DNA from: Nitrospira sp.
GTDB taxonomy: Bacteria > Nitrospirota > Nitrospiria > Nitrospirales > Nitrospiraceae
DNA: 8,283 nucleotides
NCBI GenBank assembly: GCA_012032965.1
Contig: JAAUPT010000057.1
Coordinates: forward strand, 1-8,283
Reading direction: 5' to 3'
Shown here: in pieces, positions 1 to 7,168 of the stretch
How the letters are laid out: every line of letters begins with the position of its first letter
Position numbering within the stretch: position 1 is the first letter of the stretch
Program-made: the position numbers and the translations under genes
The notes under the pieces: model-generated
What the model was told of the DNA's origin: nothing
Seen by the model: only the letters and a program-made list of their open reading frames with translations
Database searches by the model: none

Positions 1-1169
1 TGGGCGGCCACGATGCGGTGGAGCCGAGCCTCGGTACAATCAAAGATTTCGATCGATTCGAAAAAGCTGTCCGCGCGCAGGGCATGGAGCTCGCGATGGA
101 TTTTGCCATCAACTGCTCGCCGGACCATCCCTATGTAAAGGAGCATCCGGAGTGGTTCGCGCATCGACCGGACGGCACGATCAAGTATGCGGAGAATCCA
201 CCCAAGAAATATCAGGACATCTTCAACGTCGATTTCTATTGTCAGGATTGGCGCGGGCTGTGGAACGAGATGAAACGCGTCATCCTGTTTTGGGCGAGTC
301 ACGGCGTGAGGATCTTCCGCGTCGACAATCCACATACCAAGCCGGTGAGTTTTTGGGGCTGGCTGATCAGAGAGGTGCAGGCGCAGCATCCCGACGTTCT
401 GTTCCTCTCCGAAGCGTTCACCAAGCCAAAGATGATGAAGGCGCTGGCCAAAGCCGGGTTTACCCAATCGTATACATACTTCACCTGGCGGAACTTCAAG
501 CAGGAATTGACCGAATATATGACGGAGTTGTCCCAGACCGAGATGAAGGAGTATTTCCGGCCGAACTTTTTCACGAATACACCGGACATTTTGCCGGAGA
601 TTCTTCAGCAAGGCGGCCGGCCTGCCTTCAAATTCCGGTTGGTCCTGGCCGCAACGTTATCACCTTCGTACGGCATCTACAGCGGGTATGAGCTGTGCGA
701 AAATCGGGCGTTACCGGGGAGAGAGGAATATCTTGATTCGGAGAAATATGAGATTACAGTGTGGGATTGGGATCGACCTGGCCATATCGTCGACTATGTC
801 ACGTTGATCAATCGAATCAGGCAGGACAATCCCGCGCTGCATGAACTGGAGAATCTCGAATTCTACGAGTCCAGTAGCGACCAGGTTGTGTTCTATGGAA
901 AAAGTACGGCCGATAAGCGGAACTCGGTGCTCGTGGCGGTCAATCTCAGCCCGTTCCAGTATCAGGAAGCGCATCTTCGGATTCCGATCGACGCGCTTGG
1001 TATCAAACCGGAAGACACCTATCAACTGCACAATGTGATCACTGATCGGCGCGATCTCATGGTAGGCGACCGCTACATTGTCCGATTGGATCCGCAGGTT
1101 GAGCCGGCGGCGATTTTCGTGGTGCGGCGTTGGACGCATCGAGAACAGGAAGTCGATTTCTTTTCGTGA
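1..1169 (+). CDS. glgE: Alpha-1,4-glucan:maltose-1-phosphate maltosyltransferase GlgE, C-terminal part (5' end outside window)
   Basis: GlgE transfers maltosyl units from alpha-maltose-1-phosphate onto the non-reducing end of an alpha-1,4-glucan in the cytoplasm (GH13 family, EC 2.4.99.16). The reading frame is already open at base 3 (GGHDAVEPSLGT), so the start lies upstream; by comparison with Streptomyces GlgE numbering roughly 290 residues are missing. Counting the codon at base 18 as residue 1, visible landmarks are SPDHP (34-38), HPEWF (43-47), RPDGTIKYAENPPKKYQDI (50-68), the nucleophile Asp103 in FRVDNPHTKP (bases 324-326), the acid/base Glu132 in FLSEAF (bases 411-413) and the third Asp190 in NTPDIL. 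The spacing of these acids matches the characterised enzymes. The C-terminal beta domain ends at the TGA at 1167-1169. The frame is intact, unlike four genes downstream. The mak gene begins 11 bases later and uses the GlgE product's precursor, supporting the call. Confidence 0.95.
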   Translation, partial: GGHDAVEPSLGTIKDFDRFEKAVRAQGMELAMDFAINCSPDHPYVKEHPEWFAHRPDGTIKYAENPPKKYQDIFNVDFYCQDWRGLWNEMKRVILFWASHGVRIFRVDNPHTKPVSFWGWLIREVQAQHPDVLFLSEAFTKPKMMKALAKAGFTQSYTYFTWRNFKQELTEYMTELSQTEMKEYFRPNFFTNTPDILPEILQQGGRPAFKFRLVLAATLSPSYGIYSGYELCENRALPGREEYLDSEKYEITVWDWDRPGHIVDYVTLINRIRQDNPALHELENLEFYESSSDQVVFYGKSTADKRNSVLVAVNLSPFQYQEAHLRIPIDALGIKPEDTYQLHNVITDRRDLMVGDRYIVRLDPQVEPAAIFVVRRWTHREQEVDFFS

Positions 1170-1172
1170 GGA
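1168..1172 (+). promoter_or_regulatory. Ribosome binding site of mak, overlapping the glgE stop codon
   Basis: GAGGA lies 8 bases before the ATG at 1181 and shares bases with the glgE TGA (1167-1169). It decides the mak start: the frame is open back to 1130 inside glgE, but that stretch has no such site and its translation does not resemble maltokinase. The close packing suggests translational coupling of glgE and mak. Confidence 0.6.
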
Positions 1173-1180
1173 CAACATCG

Positions 1181-2751
1181 ATGGAGCAAGCCGGGCAACA
1201 AGCATGGATCCACCAGGCTCTTGTCGCGCTGGACGGACAGGGGCGTCGTCCCTTGATCGACTTTCTCCAGAGGCAACGATGGTTTGGTGGGAAGGGAAAG
1301 CCGTTAACTGATCTGCGCGTTGCCGATGCATTTGACCTGTCACCTGGGGGGATAGGTCGCCGCCTGTTGGCGATGGCGTCGGTCGAGTATCGGGGCGGCG
1401 CAAAGGAACACTATGCGATGTCGTTGATGATCAGGCCACGGATGGGGCAGGACGATGCTGGGGCGATCGTCGGCCTGACAAGCGATTCAGACAAGGAGTG
1501 GGTCTGCGATGCAACCGGAGATGCAGACACCTGGATCAGTTTGTATGGAACGGTGGCACAAGGCCTTCAATTGGTAGGGCAGTTCGGATGTTTGATCGGT
1601 CACGCTGTGCCGCAGGGGCAGGAGGAATTGGTCAAGCCCGTGCGCGAGGCTAAGGTCCTGTCCGCTGAACAGAGCAATACATCGGTGATTTTTGACCGAC
1701 GGACGATCGTGAAGTTAATCCGCAAACTGGACGCCGGGATCCATCCCGACAGCGAGGTCTTGGAGTTCCTGACGACGCACACCACCTGTCGCGACGTGCC
1801 GGCCCTGCTCGGCACCATGACGTATGACAACGATGTGGCGGATGAGACGCCGCCAGCGACGGTTGCGGTACTCCAGCGATTCGTGCCGAACGTCGGCGAT
1901 GGATGGTCCTATACGTTGGCCCATCTTGGGAAACTCTTGGATGAAGGCGGTACAGCGGCTACGGACCGTGGGGACAATCGCTCGAACGTCGCGGCGTTGT
2001 CAGGTCCGCTCTTGGCCCAGTTTCGACGGCTCGGAGAGATCACGGCGGGCTTGCATGTGGCGCTGGCTTCTCGGCAGGAACCGGAGGCGTTTCGTCCGGA
2101 ACCGATCACCCTGCGCGATATCGATCTGTGGAAAGCCGGAATGACGAAGCAGCTCACAGAAGTGTGTCACGATTTACGTGCGCTTCAGCCGGAGCAGCAG
2201 TCGGCGGTCGGCTTGATGGCTGACGATGTGACTGGGCTGGAAACGGCGTGCCGTGACCGGTTCGACGACCTCCGATTCTTGGCCCAAGGACGGGTAGCAA
2301 AGATCCGCCATCACGGAGATTATCATCTCGGTCAAGTGCTCAAAACGACCGATGGTTTTGTGGTGATCGATTTCGAAGGGGAACCTGCCAGACCGCTTGA
2401 GGAGCGGCGCGCCAAGGTCTGCCCCTTAAAAGATGTCGGGGGAATGCTGCGCTCATTTAATTATGCGACTCACGCCGTCTTGAAACAGCGCCCGGAGGTG
2501 TCTTCAACGGATGTCGAGTTGATGAGGGATTGGGAAGGCGCCGTTCGCGCCTCCTTTCTCGATGGCTACGGTTCAGTTGCTCGACCGGCTGAGGCGGTCT
2601 TTTTCCCGGGGACCTGGACGAGGCGCTCCAGGTCATTCGCGTTTACGAACTCGATAAGGCCCTTTATGAATTGCGGTATGAAATGAGGAATCGACCGGAT
2701 TGGTTGTCGATCCCGCTCCAAGGAATCAAGAGTTTGGTTCAGAGTGTCTAG
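1181..2751 (+). CDS. mak: Maltokinase (maltose 1-kinase), reading frame broken near the 3' end
   Basis: Maltokinase phosphorylates maltose with ATP to alpha-maltose-1-phosphate, the donor for GlgE (Mak/Pep2 family, EC 2.7.1.175). From the ATG at 1181 the protein opens with the family's N-terminal motif QRWFGGKGK (32-40). A kinase-like fold follows: TIVKLIRKL with candidate ATP-binding Lys178, then HHGDYHLGQ with catalytic Asp380, VIDFEGEPARP with metal-binding Asp397, and the KVCPLKDVGGMLRSF block (412-426). The open frame runs to a stop at 2686, but its last 40 or so residues are unlike the family. From about 2611 another frame reads on with the expected C-terminus (YELDKALYELRYEMRNRPDW, then IPLQGIKSLVQ) to a TAG at 2749-2751. 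Restoring one base near 2600-2611 gives about 523 residues, normal for unfused maltokinase. It is a free-standing protein here, not fused to TreS. Confidence 0.93.
2599..2613 (+). other. Frame break in mak at a T5-C3-G4 run
   Basis: The run of five T, three C and four G (2600-2611) separates two frames that both encode maltokinase. One extra T, C or G in the run joins AVFFPG to DLDEALQVIRVYEL without loss. This is the typical place for a homopolymer length error. Confidence 0.8.
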
Positions 2752-2764
2752 CGTGACGTCGGGG

Positions 2765-2769
2765 AAGGA
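2765..2769 (+). promoter_or_regulatory. Ribosome binding site of the GH15 gene
   Basis: AAGGA sits 5 bases before the ATG at 2775. It supports 2775 as the true start even though the long open frame only begins further on, at a GTG at 2825 that has no comparable site. The ATG and the long frame are out of register because of the break near 2787. Confidence 0.55.
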
Positions 2770-2774
2770 CGGGT

Positions 2775-4597
2775 ATGGCCTATAAGCGATCGGAGACTAT
2801 GGAGTCATCGGAGACCTCCACACCGTGGCCTTGGTGGGAAAAGATGGGTCGATCGATTGGTGTTGCTTCCCACACTTCGATTCACCCAGCTTGTTTGGGG
2901 CGTTGTTGGACGACCAACGGGGCGGCCGATTTCGCATCGCTCCGCCTGACGATGGAAAGCGACAGCAACTCTATCTGCCGGAGACCAACGTGTTGTTGAC
3001 CCGCTTTCTGCATCATGACGGCGTGGGTGAGTTGACGGATTTTATGCCGATCGAAGGCGACGAACTAGGAGTTCATCCGACACGACATCAGGTCATTCGT
3101 ATGGTCAAGGTCGTCAGGGGCAAGATCCGGTTTCGTTTGGAGTGCCAACCCGCATTCAATTTTGGTCGGGATGAACATACTGTGACGTTGCGCCCGGCTG
3201 GCGGGATCTTTCGATCGGCTTCATTGACGGTTGGATTGGTGAGTCCTGTGCCGCTCATGGCCAATCAGGGAATGGTGGAGGCGGAGTTCGTGTTGGAAGA
3301 GGGGCAGCATGTCACATTCTTTCTTGTGCAATTGGAGTCGGACACGGCCGAGAGTGTCCTCGATGTTCCCCAAACGGATGAAATTGCACTGCGCGAGACC
3401 GTGACCTATTGGCGGAAGTGGTTGAATCAATGTCGTTACACTGGGAGATGGCGTGAAATGGTCCAACGCTCGGCGTTGACACTGAAGCTCCTGACCTATG
3501 CACCGACCGGCGCGATCGTCGCCGCGCCGACGACCAGCTTGCCGGAAGCCATCGGTGGGAACCGGAATTGGGACTACCGCTACACCTGGATTCGAGACGC
3601 GGCGTTCACTCTGTATGGACTTTTGCGCCTTGGTTTTACGAAGGAGGCAGGTCGATTCATGCAGTGGCTTGAAGCCCGCTGTCAAGAGTTAAACCCTGAT
3701 GGCTCACTGCAGGTGCTCTACGGCATTGATGGGCGTCGAATCACACAAGAAGACGTCCTTACCCATTGGGAAGGATATCAGCGATCGTCACCGGTCCGTA
3801 TCGGCAACGGTGCGGCGTCACAACGCCAATTAGATATGTACGGAGCGCTCATGGATGCGGCATATCTCTATAATAAGCATGGATCACCCATCAGCTACGA
3901 CAGTTGGGTGGGGTTGTCTCGCCTGCTGGACTATGTGTGTGCCAACTGGAACCTACCTGACGAAGGGATCTGGGAAGTGCGGGGCGGACAAAGGCAGTTT
4001 GTCTATTCGAAAGTCATGTGCTGGGTTGCGCTCGACCGAGGAATCCGCCTTGCGGACAAGAGGGGATTTCCCGCCGATCGCGCCAAGTGGATAGATGTGA
4101 GAGATCGGATCTATTTCGACGTCATGGAGCATGGTTGGGATCATGAGCGCCGATCGTTCGTGCAGGAATATGGAGGCCACGCATTGGATGCCAGTGCGTT
4201 GATCTTGCCGCTGGTGTTTTTTCTGTCCCCGACCGATCCTCGTACGCAATCAACGATTGAGCGAATCACCTCCAGTCTGGTGTCCGACGCGTTGGTATTT
4301 CGATACTTGCCGGAAGAAGCCGCCCCCGATGGTTTAGCCGGCCAAGAAGGGACCTTTACCCTCTGTTCATTCTGGTTGGTTGAGGCGTTGACGAGAGCTG
4401 GTCGGTTGGAAGAGGCTCGACTGATTTTCGAAAAGATTTTGAGCTATGCCAATCACCTGGGGCTCTATGCGGAAGAGTTGTCGTTGACGGGCGAACAGTT
4501 GGGCAATTTCCCCCAGGCGTTCGCCCATATCGGCCTGATCAGTGCCGCGTATAATCTGGATCGGGCGTTGAATTCGCCGCGGACCGTGTCTGTCTAG
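2775..4597 (+). CDS. Glycoside hydrolase family 15 enzyme (glucoamylase- or trehalase-like), frame broken just after the start
   Basis: GH15 enzymes are inverting hydrolases that release glucose from alpha-glucans (glucoamylase) or, in some bacterial and archaeal members, split trehalose. The conserved N-terminus is present but split over two frames: MAYK from the ATG at 2775, then [19 protein letters not shown] in the long frame from 2789. One base restored gives about 607 residues, a normal length. In that numbering there is an N-terminal beta-sandwich (to about 230) and an (alpha/alpha)6 barrel with [13 protein letters not shown] (266-278), HWEGYQ (331-336), a likely general acid Glu401 in [10 protein letters not shown], and a likely general base at Glu567 or Glu568 in [20 protein letters not shown]. 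No signal peptide is visible, so it is probably cytoplasmic. It starts 23 bases after mak. Substrate cannot be settled from sequence; either activity would supply glucose to the pathway. Confidence 0.88.
2784..2791 (+). other. Frame break in the GH15 gene after codon 4
   Basis: After ATG-GCC-TAT-AAG the bases CG precede the ATC that begins IGDYGVIGD in the other frame, so a codon lacks one base. Restoring a C would give MAYKPIGDYG, which resembles the family consensus. In the long frame a TAA lies at 2783-2785, so that frame alone has no start that keeps this motif. Confidence 0.75.
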
Positions 4598-4613
4598 GTA
4601 TGCTGCTGAAGGA

Positions 4614-4619
4614 AGAAGG
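4614..4619 (+). promoter_or_regulatory. Probable ribosome binding site for the DUF5752-like gene, favouring the GTG at 4627
   Basis: A 17-base pure-purine tract (4608-4624) contains AGAAGG, one mismatch from the ideal site, 7 bases before the GTG at 4627. The alternative ATG at 4600 has no good site upstream, and starting there would translate this tract into the protein. The start is therefore placed at 4627, with 4600 as the alternative. Confidence 0.5.
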
Positions 4620-4626
4620 GGGGATC

Positions 4627-5295
4627 GTGACAACGACGAATGCCGACACAACATTCCGATTCATTGGATGCAGCGAAATTCAAGAGATTCTCGGGAAACA
4701 GGCGGCGGACGAACGCCAGTTGGCGGAGATGCTGGAAGAGGTTCCGCTCGACTCGGTGTATTACCATACGCACAGCTATTTTCTTCGAACGCGGTTTATT
4801 GAACGCACCTACCCGAACGACTTCGCCCAATGGGCGGCCCAGCAAGTCCAAGATCATGTTCTGGCCGAGCGACTGTCCGTGGTGGATCCATTCGATTTTC
4901 AGAGTTTGGAGGCGCTTCGGGAAGAATTGATTTCCCTGATCGACGACCATCTGTCCGGTATGACAGCGGTCCCGCGAGCAGGGTTTGGGACGCCATTCTA
5001 CTTCAACCGATCGCGTATCTTGGAGGTCCCCACCGGTCTCGAGGTGCAGACGCTTCGCGAGTTCCGCGATGCTATTGCAGAGGTCGATTCCAGCGCCATT
5101 TATTTTCATGTGTTCGAGGCCCACTTGCGGTTGCAGCGCGAAGAGAACGATTTTTCAGCCTGGTTCAGAGGCAGCCTGAAGTTGCCGGATCTGGCCGAGC
5201 GGATGAAAGCGTTGAATCCCTATCTCGGCAGTTTGGAACGACTACGGTCGAACGTGCTTACCATGTGTGATGAGCAGTTGGCGAAATCAGTCTGA
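4627..5295 (+). CDS. Uncharacterised protein, probably DUF5752 family, made of two tandem copies of a ~100-residue unit
   Basis: No function is known to me; the DUF5752 assignment is from recollection and context. The protein is 222 residues from GTG 4627 (231 from ATG 4600), soluble looking, with no signal peptide or membrane segment. It consists of two similar halves. In the longer numbering unit 1 spans about 19-118 and unit 2 about 133-227. Matching landmarks are FRF/FYF, SVYYH/AIYFH followed by LR, NDFxxW/NDFxxW, LAERL/LAERM, DP/NP, SLExLR/SLExLR and a closing acidic-x-x-L. My hand alignment gives about 26 identities in 96 positions. The histidines at 56 and 170 align; no recognised catalytic motif is seen. 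It lies between the GH15 gene and treS with gaps under 30 bases, so it is most likely co-expressed and may be an accessory, binding or regulatory partner of these enzymes. The frame is intact. Confidence 0.85.
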   Translation: MTTTNADTTFRFIGCSEIQEILGKQAADERQLAEMLEEVPLDSVYYHTHSYFLRTRFIERTYPNDFAQWAAQQVQDHVLAERLSVVDPFDFQSLEALREELISLIDDHLSGMTAVPRAGFGTPFYFNRSRILEVPTGLEVQTLREFRDAIAEVDSSAIYFHVFEAHLRLQREENDFSAWFRGSLKLPDLAERMKALNPYLGSLERLRSNVLTMCDEQLAKSV

Positions 5296-5300
5296 GCATA

Positions 5301-5306
5301 AAGGAG
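5301..5306 (+). promoter_or_regulatory. Ribosome binding site of treS
   Basis: AAGGAG lies 14 bases before the ATG at 5321, longer than ideal. No in-frame ATG or GTG lies at a better distance, and homology begins just after 5321 ([18 protein letters not shown]), so 5321 is the preferred start although the frame is open further upstream. Confidence 0.5.
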
Positions 5307-5320
5307 TAGGCGATCAGACC

Positions 5321-6999
5321 ATGTTGAGCGCAGATCCCCTCTGGTACAAAGACGCGGTGTTTTACGAGATTCACGTGAAGGCCTTTGCCGACGGTAATGG
5401 AGACGGCATCGGCGATTTCCAGGGCTTGATCGGGAAACTGGACTATCTCCAGTGGCTCGGTGTGGATTGCCTCTGGCTGCTCCCCTTTTATCCCTCGCCG
5501 TTGCGGGACGATGGGTACGATGTGGCCGATTTCCGCAGTGTGGCTGAGCAATACGGTACGACAGAAGACGTGCGCCGTTTTCTGGATGAGGCGCACCGGC
5601 GAGGGATGCGCGTCATCGTCGATTTGGTGTTGAATCACACCTCTGACCTGCATCCGTGGTTTCAGGAAGCACGGCAATCGCCTCAATCGCTCAAGCGCCA
5701 CTTCTATGTTTGGAGCGACAACGATCGCAAGTACGGCAAAGCTCGAATCATCTTTATCGATACGGAAAAATCAAATTGGACATGGGATTCGGAGGCGAAA
5801 GCGTTCTACTGGCACCGATTCTTCAGCCATCAGCCGGACTTGAATTATGACAACTCGGAAGTTCGGCAAGCCATGCTCGATACGATGGGGTTTTGGCTTG
5901 ACCAGGGACTGGATGGATTCCGCTGCGATGCGGTGCCGTACTTATTTGAACGTGAAGGCACGATTTGTGAAAATTTGCCCGAGACGCACGATTATTTGAA
6001 GGACATTCGTCGTCGCATCGATGAGACGTATCAAGGGCGCATTCTCCTGGCCGAGGCGAATCAGTGGCCGTCCGATGTGCGACCCTATTTTGGAGACGGC
6101 GATGAATTTCATATGGCCTTTCACTTTCCGCTCATGCCGCGGCTCTACATGGGCGTGAGGAGTGAAACGCGCGATCCAATCATCGACATGTTTACCCATA
6201 CGCCGGAAATCCCACCGAATTGCCAGTGGTGCCTTTTTCTCCGCAATCACGACGAACTCACGCTTGAGATGTGTTCCGGTGAAGAACGGGACTACATGTA
6301 CTACACGTACGGTCGCGATCCAAGATGAGACGAAATATCGGCATTGCGCGGCGGCTCGCACCGCTTTTAGATAACGATCGTCGCAAGTTCGAGCTGCTGA
6401 ATAGTCTGGTCTTTACCATGCCCGGCAGCCCAATTATTTATTATGGCGATGAAATCGGTATGGGAGACAATATCCAACTGAAGGATCGTGACGGGGTAAG
6501 AACACCCATGCAGTGGACAATGGATCGGAATGCAGGCTTCTCGACGTGCGATCCGGCCCAGCTCTATCTGCCCGTCGTGGCAGATGCTGTATATGGGTAT
6601 CAGGCGGTCAATGTTGAGTCGCAGAGAGAGGCGCCCCATTCGCTCCTACATTGGATGAAACGGATGATCGAGGTCCGCAAGCGATTCCCGGCGTTCGGAC
6701 GAGGGACGATTACGTTTCTGCGTCCGACCAACGGCAAAGTTCTGGCCTATCTTCGGCAGCATGAGGGCCTCGTGCTGCTTCTTGTTCACAATCTTGCCGG
6801 TTCTGCGCAATCGGTGGAGCTGGACCTCAAAGAATTCGTCGGCTCCATGCCGGTCGAACTGTTGGGCGAGTCGCCATTTCCTCAGGTGACCGATCGTCCC
6901 TATGCACTGACGCTGGCGCCCTATGGGTATTACTGGCTGAACCTCAAGCGGCGGTATGCGGGGACGGAACCCTATGGGATCGAACTGTCGGCGCTGTAA
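5321..6999 (+). CDS. treS: Trehalose synthase TreS (maltose alpha-D-glucosyltransferase), frame broken mid-gene
   Basis: TreS reversibly converts trehalose and maltose in the cytoplasm (GH13, EC 5.4.99.16), supplying maltose to Mak and GlgE. From ATG 5321: a calcium-site-like [10 protein letters not shown] (24-33), DLVLNHTSD (101-109), nucleophile Asp203 in [12 protein letters not shown], acid/base Glu245 in LLAEANQWP, and Asp311 in [11 protein letters not shown]. The TreS signature [15 protein letters not shown] (142-156) and [12 protein letters not shown] separate it from other GH13 enzymes. The frame stops at 6326-6328 after YGRDPR, but the overlapping frame from 6325 continues seamlessly: [20 protein letters not shown], then [22 protein letters not shown], and the C-terminal beta domain ending [13 protein letters not shown]. 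One missing base near 6322 explains the split; the joined protein is about 559 residues, normal for TreS without a fused maltokinase. It starts 25 bases after the DUF5752-like gene. Confidence 0.94.
6317..6328 (+). other. Frame break in treS with an ATGA stop-start overlap
   Basis: GAT-CCA-AGA-TGA ends the first frame; ATG-AGA-CGA at 6325 opens the second. Adding one A to the CCAAG stretch gives [10 protein letters not shown], the expected TreS sequence. The ATGA overlap looks like translational coupling but is a by-product of a conserved Met codon at this position. Confidence 0.75.
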
Positions 7000-7168
7000 A
7001 ACGATGCCTGAACGCTCGTCATGGGAGTAGCCAATGCAGTGTGGACCTTGTGTGTCAGCAGTGATGTGCCAAGACAGGCTGCCGTGTCTGCAGAGTAGTT
7101 TTGCAGCCGGCGCGACCGTTGTGGATGTCAATGACTATGGGTGCTGAATTGACGAGGGAGCAAGGTCG
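7000..7168 (+). other. 169-base gap between treS and treT; no convincing gene
   Basis: This is the only real intergenic stretch in the window. Short frames here (for example ATG 7021 to TAG 7096, 25 codons) lack support. GGCTGC at 7077-7082 is matched by GCAGCC at 7103-7108, and CTGCA at 7088-7092 can instead pair with TGCAG at 7102-7106; these are short, mutually exclusive hairpins with no clear T-run after them. No confident promoter or terminator was identified. GAGGGAG at 7154-7160 is the treT ribosome binding site, 8 bases before its ATG. Confidence 0.5.

Noticed and set aside
711..1403. Long open frame on the minus strand (230 codons) opposite glgE and mak
   Set aside because: It lies antisense to two well-conserved genes, is rich in Arg, and resembles no family; it is a GC-driven shadow.
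3221..3685. Minus-strand open frame of 154 codons opposite the GH15 gene
   Set aside because: It is antisense to strongly conserved GH15 motifs, has no family resemblance and no supporting start signal.
4594..5124. Minus-strand open frame of 176 codons opposite the DUF5752-like gene
   Set aside because: The plus-strand frame has a ribosome binding site, tight operon spacing and an internal repeat at protein level; the minus frame has none of these.
4830..5270. Plus-strand open frame of 146 codons overlapping the DUF5752-like gene in another frame
   Set aside because: Its translation is low in conserved character, while the other frame carries the duplicated protein unit; an overprinted gene is unlikely.
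7021..7098. A 25-codon frame in the treS-treT gap (starts MGVANAVW)
   Set aside because: It is too short, lacks a convincing ribosome binding site and has no recognisable features.
7071..7108. Candidate transcription terminator after treS
   Set aside because: The stems are only 5-6 base pairs and are not followed by a T-run.
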